Part shown: positions 7,827 to 15,822 of the stretch, in pieces
How positions within the stretch are numbered: the first letter of the stretch is position 1
Layout of the letters: every line of letters starts with the position of its first letter
From: Clostridiales bacterium
GTDB taxonomy: Bacteria > Bacillota > Clostridia > Oscillospirales > Oscillospiraceae
Reading direction: 5' to 3'
Length of the DNA: 64,000 bases
Assembly: GCA_022774865.1 (NCBI GenBank)
Contig: JALFLH010000034.1
Coordinates: 1-64,000 of the forward strand
Translations under genes and position numbers: made by a program
The notes under the pieces: model-generated
What the model was told of the DNA's origin: nothing
What the model saw: the letters and a program-made list of their open reading frames with translations, nothing else
Database searches by the model: none

Positions 7827-9524
7827 ATGAACTACATGGAGCGCTACGAATTCTGGTGCAACGCGGGACTTCCTGAGGATGTCCAAAATGAACTCGCTGC
7901 AATCCGGACGGATGAGGAAGAACTGAAGGGACGGTTTGGCGGGGATTTGCAGTTTGGTACAGCGGGTATGCGCGGCATCATGGGCGCCGGAAGCAACCGG
8001 CTGAACCGGTATACGGTACGTCGCGCCGCGCAGGGAATGGCGGCGTGGCTTTCCGGAACGGAGCTTCCGAAAATTGCCGCTATCGGTTACGATTCCCGGC
8101 ACAATTCCCGCTTGTTTGCCGAAGTCTGTGCCGTTGCATTTGCCGAAGCCGGCATCCGCACCTGGCTATATGATCGCCTGGCACCTACCCCCATGCTGTC
8201 TTTCGCTGTGCGGGAGCTGGGCTGTGGCTGCGGCATCGTCATTTCCGCGAGCCATAATGCAGGCGCTTACAACGGCGTCAAATGCTATGGCCCGGATGGC
8301 TGCCAGATGACAGACGAGCCTGCCGCCATCGTGACTGCCAAGATCGCTGATATCCCCTATTTTGTGCCCGAGTCCAAGTCCTTCCATGCGTTTATGGCTG
8401 AGGGGATGATTTCCTATATTGGGCAGGATGTGTGGGAAAAGTACTACCGGACTGTTCTGAACGAAGCAGTTGACCCGGAAATGCTCAAGTCCGCCGGCCT
8501 GAATATTGTGTACACCCCATTGTGCGGCACCGGTATGGAGCCTGTCCATGCGGTGTTGGGCAAACTGGGCGTTCACATCACCACCGTCGCCTGTCAGGCC
8601 AAGCCGGACGGCGATTTTAAGACCTGCGAGTACCCGAACCCCGAAACCGATGCCGCACTGAATGAGAGCTACAAGGTGGCAAAGACCGTTCCCTGCGACG
8701 TGATTCTGGGCACCGACCCGGATGCCGACCGGGTTGCCATTGCCGTTCCGGACGGAAAGGAAAGCTTTGTAAAGCTGTCCGGCAATGAACTTGGCTGCCT
8801 GCTGCTGGACTACATTCTGAAAGCCCGCACTGCCAGAAATGATATTCCGGAGGGCTCTATTGCGGTTCGCTCCATTGTATCCTCTCCGCTGGCCGACCGG
8901 ATTGCCAAGCATTACGGCGTGTCCATGAAAGCTGTGCTGACCGGATTCAAGTACATCGGCGGTGAAATTTTGGAGCTGGAGAAGAAGGGTGAACAGAATA
9001 AATTCATCTTTGGCTTCGAGGAAAGCTGCGGCTACCTGAAGGGAACCTATGCCCGGGATAAGGATGCCATTGTGGCCTCCATGCTGGTGTGCGAGCTGGC
9101 TGCGTCTCTGAAGAAGCAGGGGAAAAATATTCTGGACGCGCTGCAGGAAATGTACCGTACCTATGGGTATTATCTGGCTCATGTGCAAAGCATTGAGCTG
9201 ACTGGCGCAGATGCGATGGAGAAGGCCGCGAAAATGATGGCGGATCTTCGGGCGGACGTGCCCGCCTCCATCGGCGGCGCAGCCGTTACCGGTGTGAGGG
9301 ACTATAAGACCAGCGTGGCGAAGGATCTGACCACCGGTGAGGAAACCCACATCGAACTCCCCAAGTCCAATGTGTTGGAACTGCTGCTCGGAAGCAAGGG
9401 TTCCGTCATCGCCCGTCCCTCCGGTACGGAGCCGAAGGTCAAATTCTATTACACTGCCGTGGGTGAAACTAAGGAGGCTGCCAAAGCGCTCCTCGATGCC
9501 ATGGTGGCACAGATGTCCAAGTGA
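7827..9524 (+). CDS. Phosphoglucomutase/phosphomannomutase (phospho-sugar mutase)
   Basis: An alpha-D-phosphohexomutase that interconverts hexose 1- and 6-phosphates, linking glycolysis to cell-wall and polysaccharide precursors. The four family signatures are present: catalytic phosphoserine loop ISASHN, metal loop GTDPDADR, sugar-binding GFEESCGY, and phosphate-binding RPSGTEPK near the C-terminus. The length of 565 residues and the opening FGTAGMRGIMG match the PgcA type, which usually acts on glucose and sometimes mannose phosphates. It has its own terminators on both sides and a GGAGG-type RBS. Confidence 0.94.
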   Translation: MNYMERYEFWCNAGLPEDVQNELAAIRTDEEELKGRFGGDLQFGTAGMRGIMGAGSNRLNRYTVRRAAQGMAAWLSGTELPKIAAIGYDSRHNSRLFAEVCAVAFAEAGIRTWLYDRLAPTPMLSFAVRELGCGCGIVISASHNAGAYNGVKCYGPDGCQMTDEPAAIVTAKIADIPYFVPESKSFHAFMAEGMISYIGQDVWEKYYRTVLNEAVDPEMLKSAGLNIVYTPLCGTGMEPVHAVLGKLGVHITTVACQAKPDGDFKTCEYPNPETDAALNESYKVAKTVPCDVILGTDPDADRVAIAVPDGKESFVKLSGNELGCLLLDYILKARTARNDIPEGSIAVRSIVSSPLADRIAKHYGVSMKAVLTGFKYIGGEILELEKKGEQNKFIFGFEESCGYLKGTYARDKDAIVASMLVCELAASLKKQGKNILDALQEMYRTYGYYLAHVQSIELTGADAMEKAAKMMADLRADVPASIGGAAVTGVRDYKTSVAKDLTTGEETHIELPKSNVLELLLGSKGSVIARPSGTEPKVKFYYTAVGETKEAAKALLDAMVAQMSK

Positions 9525-9539
9525 AATGATTTCCCGTTT

Positions 9540-9576
9540 CCGGGGCAGGCCAATCGGTCTGCCCCGGTTCTTTTTT
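9540..9576 (+). terminator. Rho-independent terminator after phosphohexomutase
   Basis: CCGGGGCAGGCC pairs with GGTCTGCCCCGG (one G-U) across AATC, followed by TTCTTTTTT. Confidence 0.9.
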
Positions 9577-9617
9577 GCCTGGGCGGAGAATAGCCTGTAT
9601 CGAAAGGGGAGGGGAGC

Positions 9618-10037
9618 ATGACGGAAAATCAGAAGTTGACCGGCAATTCAATCCCGCTGGGTCTTGCGGTGGGCTGCATCACAGGTCTGGCAATCACGGT
9701 GGGCGGCTCTGCGATTTGTGCGGGCCTGATCGCAAAAGAAATCATACGGGAGGATGCGGAAAGCTATTGCGTGATCGCACTGATTCTGGTGTCCTCCATG
9801 CTGGGCGCGATGACGGCAGCGGCAAAAATTAAGCGAAAGCGAGTGTACGTCTGCGCTTTAACAGGAGCTGCGTACTATGGTATTTTACTCGCGACAACGG
9901 CTCGGTTCTTTGACGGGTCTTTTCGTGGCATGGGTGTGACTGCGCTTCTTGTTCTGGCAGGGTGCGGGTGCGCAGCGTTGGCAGGACTTAAAAAAGACCG
10001 TCCGGCTTATCAGAAGAAAAAGAGGCGGAGACGGTAA
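9618..10037 (+). CDS. TIGR04086-like small membrane protein
   Basis: A 139-residue protein with four hydrophobic segments (about 13-37, 50-67, 74-92 and 103-120) and a strongly basic tail of KKKRRRR type. The size, topology and glycine-rich first helix resemble the TIGR04086 membrane-protein family common in sporulating Firmicutes; I rate that as a resemblance, and its function is not known. RBS AGGGGAGGGGAGC precedes the ATG. It stands alone between a terminator and a 360-bp intergenic region. Confidence 0.6.
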   Translation: MTENQKLTGNSIPLGLAVGCITGLAITVGGSAICAGLIAKEIIREDAESYCVIALILVSSMLGAMTAAAKIKRKRVYVCALTGAAYYGILLATTARFFDGSFRGMGVTALLVLAGCGCAALAGLKKDRPAYQKKKRRRR

Positions 10038-10400
10038 GCGTGTGCAAAATGCACAAGAGGTAAGTGAAATTTACCCGCTGCACATAAAATGCAGGGAATC
10101 TTGCAAAATCAATATTTTGTGTGATAGGCAGTATGCCGTGTCTATATATTGATAAATCATCGAAAATGATAAAGCCTTTTTCTGATCCAGTTTCAAGGGT
10201 TGACATAACGGTGTTAACATAAAAATAGGCATAATTTACAAAAATCATTAATTATTCGAAAAACGCTTGAAATTAAATAGATTTTGGAGTATAGTATGGT
10301 TGCATTCAAAATAGGGATGAAGCACACCTGTTCCACATGATGCCTGCACCTGCCATACTCCAGATTCCTGATTTCGGAAATTTGTGGGAGGGTTGATTTT
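10038..10400. other. AT-rich intergenic region with one promoter
   Basis: About 360 bp with no convincing gene. A sigma-A-like promoter (TTGAAA 10267-10272, 17-bp spacer, TATAGT 10290-10295) points right and would give the next gene a leader of about 100 nt. GGAGTAT just before the -10 recurs inverted as ATACTCC near 10360, a weak dyad. I see no terminator for the preceding gene. Confidence 0.5.
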
Positions 10401-10922
10401 GTGGACAGGTTTTTACATCCCCATTTTTTGACAATTTCTCGCAAGCCATCTGTTCCTGTTCTTGCGTTTATCTGGATTCTAGGCCTGATATCAGGTTTAT
10501 TGTTTTCTTACCGCGCCGGCACTTCTTTCTTCTCCGCGATGCATACGGCGGATTTTCGCTGCGTGTCGATCATTGGCCTGCTCTCGGTATCCGTTTTACC
10601 TCTGCTGTTTTCCGCACTTGCGGTTTTTATTGGCCAGCCTTGGCTGCTTGTTCCGATTGCCTTTGTAAAAGCATTTTGTTTCTCGTTTCTGGCATTTGGA
10701 ATCACCGTGGCTTTTGGTGGCGCCGGATGGCTTATCCGGTGGCTTCTGATGTTCTGTGACTGCTGCTCGCTGCCTCTGCTCTGGTTGTATTGGCTGCGCA
10801 GCATTTCCCATTCCTCCAAACATAATCCCGGAGGAACGCTTTCCTGCTTTGCAGCGGCACTGGCAATCGGTTGTGTGGATTACTGTCTGATCTGCCCTAT
10901 TTTGGCGGATTTGAAATTTTAG
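10401..10922 (+). CDS. Integral membrane protein, possibly SpoIIM-like
   Basis: A 173-residue protein with four or five hydrophobic segments (about 17-37, 55-78, 82-105, 108-128 and 145-168). Start is GTG, set by GGGAGGG eight bases upstream; no suitable ATG exists. It lies 27 bp before xerD. In Bacillus spoIIM lies next to xerD (ripX), and the first helix (FIWILGLISGLLFS) resembles the start of SpoIIM proteins. SpoIIM is part of the DMP peptidoglycan hydrolysis complex of engulfment. The assignment rests on position and topology only, and the protein is shorter than Bacillus SpoIIM. Confidence 0.5.
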   Translation: MDRFLHPHFLTISRKPSVPVLAFIWILGLISGLLFSYRAGTSFFSAMHTADFRCVSIIGLLSVSVLPLLFSALAVFIGQPWLLVPIAFVKAFCFSFLAFGITVAFGGAGWLIRWLLMFCDCCSLPLLWLYWLRSISHSSKHNPGGTLSCFAAALAIGCVDYCLICPILADLKF

Positions 10923-10949
10923 CAGAAGGGTAACATGGTACGCTGACTC

Positions 10950-11837
10950 ATGCTGGACTTGATCAATGCCTACGAAAAATACCTTACAAAGGTAAAACAG
11001 GCATCGGCCAACACCGTTTCATCCTATCTCAGGGATGTTCGGCAGTTTTCCGACTGGTTGCGGGAAACGCAGAATTGCGACGTGGTGGATGCTTCCCAAG
11101 TGAATATCAGCGGCTATCTTTCCCATCTGCAGGAGGAGGGGCGCTCCGGCGCTACCGTTTCCCGCACGCTGGCAAGCCTCAAAAACTTCTATTCCTATGT
11201 GGTTTCGGCTGGATTTCTGGACAAGTCCCCTGTCCCGGCTGATGTCCATGTGGAGCGCGGGGAGAAAAAACTCCCGCAGATTTTGTCCGGCAGGGAAGTG
11301 GAGCTTCTGCTGGCGCAGCCCGTCTGTGTGGATGCCAAGGGCTTCCGGGACAAGGCCATGCTGGAGGTCATGTATGCAACCGGTATCCGTGTAACCGAGT
11401 TGATTGATCTGGATGTGGACGATGTGAATCTGGACCTTGGCATCATCAAGTGCCGCAGCGCCAAAAAAACCAGAGTGATTCCGCTCTATCCCGCCGCGCA
11501 GAAGGCGCTCAGCGTATATCTGCGGGACATACGCGGCTCCATGGTTGCGATTCCCACGGAGACAGCCCTGTTTGTCAATGTGGGTGGAATGCGGATGAGT
11601 CGGCAGGGATTCTGGAAGATTCTGAAGCACTATCAGTCCACTGCCCACATTGAGAAGGATATCACACCGCACACCCTGCGCCACAGTTTTGCGGTACATC
11701 TTCTTGAGAATGGAGCAGATCTGGGTTCTGTGCAGGAGCTGATGGGACACAGCGATATCTCATCCACCCAGATGTATGCCCATATGATCAACGGAAAAAT
11801 CAAATCCGTCTATGATAAGTGTCATCCAAAAGCATAA
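10950..11837 (+). CDS. xerD: Tyrosine recombinase XerD-type
   Basis: XerD resolves chromosome dimers at dif together with XerC. The 295-residue length is typical. The N-terminal SAM-like core-binding domain covers about 1-90. The catalytic domain shows Arg in TGIRVTE, HTLRHSF (His-x-x-Arg), GHSD and the nucleophile Tyr in TQMYAHM. ATG follows a weak RBS; AAGGGTAAC precedes it. It sits downstream of a membrane gene as spoIIM-xerD do in other Firmicutes. A second recombinase of the same family lies 3 kb away and may be its partner, so the XerC/XerD labels could be exchanged. Confidence 0.88.
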   Translation: MLDLINAYEKYLTKVKQASANTVSSYLRDVRQFSDWLRETQNCDVVDASQVNISGYLSHLQEEGRSGATVSRTLASLKNFYSYVVSAGFLDKSPVPADVHVERGEKKLPQILSGREVELLLAQPVCVDAKGFRDKAMLEVMYATGIRVTELIDLDVDDVNLDLGIIKCRSAKKTRVIPLYPAAQKALSVYLRDIRGSMVAIPTETALFVNVGGMRMSRQGFWKILKHYQSTAHIEKDITPHTLRHSFAVHLLENGADLGSVQELMGHSDISSTQMYAHMINGKIKSVYDKCHPKA

Positions 11838-11838
11838 A

Positions 11839-11875
11839 AGGTCTGTCAGGAGGTTTCTCCCGGCAGACCTTTTTA
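11839..11875 (+). terminator. Rho-independent terminator after xerD
   Basis: AGGTCTG pairs with CAGACCT around an inner AGGA/TCCC stem, followed by TTTTTA. Confidence 0.75.
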
Positions 11876-11881
11876 TGCGGA

Positions 11882-11918
11882 TAACAGAAAAGCCCGCCGC
11901 GCAGAAAACGCGGCGGGC
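11882..11918 (-). terminator. Rho-independent terminator for pfkA
   Basis: Perfect 10-bp stem GCCCGCCGCG / CGCGGCGGGC with loop CAGAAAA; on the minus strand it is followed by TTTTCTGTT. It terminates pfkA against the convergent xerD. Confidence 0.9.
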
Positions 11919-11939
11919 AATATGGACTGGAAAACAACG

Positions 11940-12911
11940 TTAAATGCCGGTCATGGCGGCCAGAACGTCTACTTCCATCTGCTGGATATTCTTCTTCATG
12001 GCAAGGCCTTCATCAATATCCACATCGGAGAAGCAACCGTCATGGGTGCAGACAATCCGGTTATTTTTTCCCTGCAGCAGCAGCTCAACAGCCAGATATC
12101 CCATCTTGGTTGCGTTCACGCGGTCGCGGCCGGTCGGGGAGCCGCCGCGCTGGATGTGTCCCAGAACGGTGACACGGGGATCCAGCTCGATGGTATCCTT
12201 GATCCGCTTTGCAATATCGGCTGCGGAACCGGCGCCTTCGGCCACAACAATCATGTAATGGGTGAAGCCGTTGAACCGGGCCTGACGGATTTTCTCAATC
12301 ACGTCGCGGTCAAAATCAATCGGCTCTTCGGGAACCAACACTGCCGTTGCGCCGACAGCCAGACCCACATACATGGCAAGATAGCCGGCGTTGCGACCCA
12401 TGACCTCTACCACGGAGCATCGCTCATGGGACTGCATGGTGTCGCGCAGCTTGTCGATGCACTCGATGGCGGTGTTGGCAGCGGTATCAAATCCGATGCA
12501 GTAGTTGGTGCAGCTGATATCGTTGTCGATGGTGCCCGGAATGCCAATCACGTTGATTCCGTACTTGCTCAGCGCGCGGGCACCGCGGAAAGTTCCGTCA
12601 CCGCCGATGGCAATGATACTGTCAAGGCCCAGGAATTTACAGGTCGAAACCGCTTTCCGCTGCCCCTTTTCGGTCATGAATTCCTCACTGCGAGCGGTGT
12701 AAAGAATTGTACCGCCCCGGTTGATGGTATGCGCCACACTTTTTTCATCCAGCCGGATAATATCGCCAGAGATCAGACCGTTCCAACCACGGCGGATACC
12801 ATAGCACTCGATACCATGATAGATAGCTGTTCTGACAACAGCACGTACACAGGCGTTCATACCGGGGGCGTCGCCGCCGCTGGTCAGAACGCCAATTCTT
12901 TTCACGCTCAT
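11940..12911 (-). CDS. pfkA: ATP-dependent 6-phosphofructokinase
   Basis: PfkA phosphorylates fructose 6-phosphate to fructose 1,6-bisphosphate, the committed step of glycolysis. The 323-residue length fits the bacterial allosteric enzyme. It shows GVLTSGGDAPGMNA at the N-terminus, IAIGGDGTFRGA (Gly-Gly-Asp-Gly-Thr typical of ATP users), and the catalytic GIPGTIDNDI. GGGAGG lies seven bases before ATG. No pyruvate kinase gene follows, unlike many Firmicutes; it is a single-gene unit with its own terminator. Confidence 0.97.
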   Translation of the reverse strand: MSVKRIGVLTSGGDAPGMNACVRAVVRTAIYHGIECYGIRRGWNGLISGDIIRLDEKSVAHTINRGGTILYTARSEEFMTEKGQRKAVSTCKFLGLDSIIAIGGDGTFRGARALSKYGINVIGIPGTIDNDISCTNYCIGFDTAANTAIECIDKLRDTMQSHERCSVVEVMGRNAGYLAMYVGLAVGATAVLVPEEPIDFDRDVIEKIRQARFNGFTHYMIVVAEGAGSAADIAKRIKDTIELDPRVTVLGHIQRGGSPTGRDRVNATKMGYLAVELLLQGKNNRIVCTHDGCFSDVDIDEGLAMKKNIQQMEVDVLAAMTGI

Positions 12912-13014
12912 AGGAAAGCCTCCCTGTTATGTTTTTATATTTCCATTTTAATGTCTTAAGGCAGAAAAGTAAAGAATGAATTTCATTTTTATGGTACAAT
13001 TTTCATATTTGTGC

Positions 13015-13045
13015 TTGACTGTAAACATGGTTTATAGTATATAAT
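13015..13045 (+). promoter_or_regulatory. MerR-type promoter with 19-bp spacer and operator dyad
   Basis: TTGACT (13015-13020) and TATAAT (13040-13045) are separated by 19 bp, the overlong spacer typical of MerR-activated promoters. Inside lies the dyad TAAAC-ATG-GTTTA (13022-13034), extending with one mismatch to ACTGTAAAC / GTTTATAGT. It is 24 bp upstream of the MerR-RDD gene itself, so autoregulation by DNA untwisting is the natural reading. An alternative 17-bp pairing would use TATATA at 13038. Confidence 0.7.
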
Positions 13046-13068
13046 GCGTACCGAAAGGGGGAAAGGCC

Positions 13069-14517
13069 ATGCTGATACGGGATTTGGAACAGAAAACAGG
13101 TCTCGACCGGGCTACCATTCGATACTATGAAAAAGAGGGATTTCTCAAGCCGGTACGCCAGGAAAACGGTTATCGAACCCATTCTGAGGATGATTTGGAA
13201 ACACTGCTGAAAATCAAGCTGCTGCGGCAGTTGGGTTTGTCCCTGGAGAAAATCCGGCAGGTTCAGCAGGGAAGAGAGGACTTTTCTGCGGCCCTTGGTG
13301 AACAGATAAGAATTCTGGAGGACCAAATTCAGGCAAAGAACCGCGCAAAGGATGTCTGCCGCCAGATGCGTGACGCAGGCGTGAGCTATGACAGGCTGAA
13401 CGCGGCCTACTATTTGGAACTGCTGAACAAGCCGGCGCAAACAGCACCGCCTGCAAGGCCGGAATTCCACGAACGGATTCAGCGGGAATACCATCCAATC
13501 CGGCGGTTTGCGGCGAGATTCATTGATTATGCCATACTGTCCTGTTGGGTTCGCTTTCTGCTGATCGTCGTTCTCCGGATTCGTCCCTTTGGAAGCTTCC
13601 TGTCGCTGGTTATCAGCTATGCCGTGTTCTTCCTGGTGGCAGCAGCCAACGCCCTTTGGCTGCATCTGTTTGGCTCAACGCCTGGAAAATGGGTCATGGG
13701 CCTGCGGGTAGAATCCTGCAACGGTGGAAACTTAAGTTATTTCGATGCGCTGCAGCGGGAACGGGATGTGCTGCGTTTCGGCCTGGGCTGGGGCATTCCG
13801 GTTTGGGAATTGTGGCGTTTATATCAAAGCTATAAACAATACCGCGATGAGCCCGATTTGAACTGGGACGAGGCGTGCGAGTACATTTACGAGGACTGGA
13901 GTGTCAAACAGAAGACAGCGCTGACAGGTTTTGTCTGTATCATTCTGGCCCTGTCATTTTCATTTGCACAGGATGTGACGAAGCCCAAATACCGGGGTAC
14001 GGATTTGACCATTGCGCAGTTCTCGGCAAACTACAATTTCTATCTGGATATGATGAGTAAAGACACTAGCTCCCAAAATCGCTTGAGGCCGGACGGCACC
14101 TTTGCGGATTCGCCCGGAACGGCGGTTATCTATGTATGCGCAGAACCCGAAAATAAGAATGCGTGTTTCCAGTATGAAACAGAGAATGGGTATATCCGAA
14201 CCATATCCTATGAAAACAGCTGGTCAAATATCTTTATGTTCAATCCAATGAACGGCAAATGTTCGCTGGCTGCGTTCAGTGTGCTGATGGCGCAGAACGG
14301 CTCCACATTGTCTGATTTGCGGGAATTTGAGGAAATCTGGGAGGAACAATGCCGGCTGCCAGAGGGAACGATTACATGGGAGAATATCGAAATTCGTTGG
14401 AAGATTCACGCGGTGAACTGCCAGAACCTGGATGGAGATTACAGGGCGATTGACGACACAGTGAAATCCAGTCTGCATTTGGAATTTGAAATGGTTATTA
14501 ATTCTTTCACTAAATGA
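13069..14517 (+). CDS. Membrane-anchored MerR-family regulator with RDD domain
   Basis: A 482-residue fusion. Residues 1-70 are a MerR winged HTH (IRDLEQKTGLDRATIRYYEKEGFL, continuous with a typical YRTHSEDDLE), followed by the MerR dimerisation helix to about 115. Residues about 145-260 form an RDD membrane domain with RFAARFIDYAIL, two helices, and STPGKWVMGLRV. A further membrane helix lies at 283-300, and residues 301-482 form a probably extracytoplasmic domain without a recognised family. This suggests a one-protein sensor that reads an envelope signal and acts directly on DNA. It is preceded by a MerR-type promoter, and GGGGGAAAGG lies before the ATG. The ligand and other targets are unknown. 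Confidence 0.85.
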   Translation: MLIRDLEQKTGLDRATIRYYEKEGFLKPVRQENGYRTHSEDDLETLLKIKLLRQLGLSLEKIRQVQQGREDFSAALGEQIRILEDQIQAKNRAKDVCRQMRDAGVSYDRLNAAYYLELLNKPAQTAPPARPEFHERIQREYHPIRRFAARFIDYAILSCWVRFLLIVVLRIRPFGSFLSLVISYAVFFLVAAANALWLHLFGSTPGKWVMGLRVESCNGGNLSYFDALQRERDVLRFGLGWGIPVWELWRLYQSYKQYRDEPDLNWDEACEYIYEDWSVKQKTALTGFVCIILALSFSFAQDVTKPKYRGTDLTIAQFSANYNFYLDMMSKDTSSQNRLRPDGTFADSPGTAVIYVCAEPENKNACFQYETENGYIRTISYENSWSNIFMFNPMNGKCSLAAFSVLMAQNGSTLSDLREFEEIWEEQCRLPEGTITWENIEIRWKIHAVNCQNLDGDYRAIDDTVKSSLHLEFEMVINSFTK

Positions 14518-14523
14518 TTGTAT

Positions 14524-14560
14524 GCGCCGCACCCGGCAAGCCATCGGGTGCGGCGCTGAT
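14524..14560 (+). terminator. GC-rich hairpin after the MerR-RDD gene
   Basis: Perfect 11-bp stem GCGCCGCACCC / GGGTGCGGCGC with an 11-nt loop, followed only by TGATAATTT. The T run is weak, so termination may be partial. Confidence 0.6.
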
Positions 14561-14689
14561 AATTTGAAAAGAGCAGAGTAGAGGGCCAAACGACACAAAA
14601 CCGATATTTTGTTGAAGCACAGACCCGGAGGCGCAGAATGGAACGAGGGTTCGCAGGATGCAGCACCGGGTATTAACAGACTATGTGCG

Positions 14690-14741
14690 AACGCAACAAA
14701 ATAAAAATTTTGTTGCGTTAGCAGCAGGGATATGCTATACT
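14690..14741 (+). promoter_or_regulatory. Promoter overlapped by a perfect 13-bp inverted repeat
   Basis: AACGCAACAAAAT (14690-14702), a 4-A loop, and its exact reverse complement (14707-14719). The right arm contains TTGCGT (14714-14719), which with TATACT (14736-14741, 16-bp spacer) makes the likely promoter of the recombinase gene that starts at 14776. The repeat therefore covers the -35 and looks like an operator. A related partial copy, ATATTTTGTTG, lies near 14602. Confidence 0.6.
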
Positions 14742-14775
14742 AGGATCACAGATTCTATATGCGGAGGTATTTCTC

Positions 14776-15777
14776 ATGCAGCGCTATTCCGATTGCCCCC
14801 AAATTCTCCGGGACTTTCTCACATACCATGAAACAATTAAAGGTCAGTCGCCCAAGACCATATCCGAATACTATCTGGATCTTCGGATGTTTTTGCGTTT
14901 TATCAAGTTGATGCGAAATGAAATGCCCATTGAGACCTGTCTGGATGACATTCCCATCAAAGATGTGGATCTGGAATTTATCCGCTCCATCACCACATCG
15001 GAAATATTCGACTTTCTTTCTTATCTCGCCAACGACCGTATGCCCAGCCCGGATTCACCGGAACACGGGATTGAGGCCGCCGCCCGGGCGCGGAAGCTGT
15101 CGGCCATCAAATCCTTTTATAAATATCTGACGGTCAGAACCAAACAGCTTCAGGAAAACCCCGTTGCGGATCTGGAATATCCAAAGCTGCGCAAAAGCCT
15201 GCCCAGATACCTGACCATGGAGCAATCCGCCGCATTGCTGAAATCCGTTTCCGGGCCAAATGAAAAGCGGGATTACGCGATATTGATGCTGTTTCTCAAT
15301 TGTGGGATTCGCCGCAGCGAGCTGGTCGGGCTGAATCTGACGGATGTCTATGAGGATCGGATTCGGGTTGTAGGCAAAGGCAACAAGGAACGTTTCGTCT
15401 ACTTTGGCTCCGCCTGCCGAAAAGCCATTGATGCCTATCTGATCGAACGCAACAAAAAAGTGCTGTCTGACAACCGGGCCCTCTTTGGCTCCCGGGACAA
15501 CAACCGTATCAGCGTCACGGCTGTCCATCGCCTGGTGAAAAAAGCGCTGATGCAGGCCGGGTTGGATTTCACCCAGTTTTCCGCACACAAGCTGCGCCAC
15601 ACGGCTGCTACCATGATGCTATCTGGCGGCGTGGATGTGAAAACCGTTCAGGAGGTTCTGGGCCACGAAAATCTGAATACCACGCAGATCTATACCCACA
15701 TTGAGAATACGGAACTGAAAATCGCCGCTGAGGCAAATCCCCTTTCCAAATTGGATTTTTCCGATAAAAATGAGTAA
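14776..15777 (+). CDS. xerC: Tyrosine recombinase, XerC-like
   Basis: A 333-residue member of the lambda-integrase/Xer family. The N-terminal DNA-binding domain (about 1-120) carries a longer insertion than XerD. The catalytic residues are all visible: Arg in CGIRRSELV, Lys in GKGNKER, HKLRHTAAT, GHEN, and nucleophile Tyr in TQIYTHI. Proteins of this length are the usual XerC annotation in Oscillospirales, so it is probably the XerD partner at dif; an orphan integrase is the alternative. GCGGAGG precedes ATG. An inverted repeat over the promoter suggests regulated expression, unusual for a housekeeping Xer gene. Confidence 0.82.
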   Translation: MQRYSDCPQILRDFLTYHETIKGQSPKTISEYYLDLRMFLRFIKLMRNEMPIETCLDDIPIKDVDLEFIRSITTSEIFDFLSYLANDRMPSPDSPEHGIEAAARARKLSAIKSFYKYLTVRTKQLQENPVADLEYPKLRKSLPRYLTMEQSAALLKSVSGPNEKRDYAILMLFLNCGIRRSELVGLNLTDVYEDRIRVVGKGNKERFVYFGSACRKAIDAYLIERNKKVLSDNRALFGSRDNNRISVTAVHRLVKKALMQAGLDFTQFSAHKLRHTAATMMLSGGVDVKTVQEVLGHENLNTTQIYTHIENTELKIAAEANPLSKLDFSDKNE

Positions 15778-15780
15778 TCA

Positions 15781-15822
15781 ATCCCGGAATCGGAGAAAAA
15801 CCTACCGGTTCCGGGATGTTTT
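15781..15822. terminator. Bidirectional terminator between xerC-like and radA
   Basis: ATCCCGGAATCGG pairs with CCGGTTCCGGGAT with one bulge, followed by GTTTTA on plus and by a T-rich TTGATT on minus. The minus-strand radA stop lies just at its right edge. Confidence 0.75.

Noticed and set aside
10038-10400. A small gene or RNA in the 360-bp gap
   Set aside because: No frame with a start signal and no stable fold with a terminator; only the promoter near 10290 is supported.
14524-14719. Possible attenuator or riboswitch before the XerC-like gene
   Set aside because: The two palindromes are a gene-end hairpin and a promoter-overlapping repeat; no alternative pairing or leader peptide is seen downstream of the promoter.
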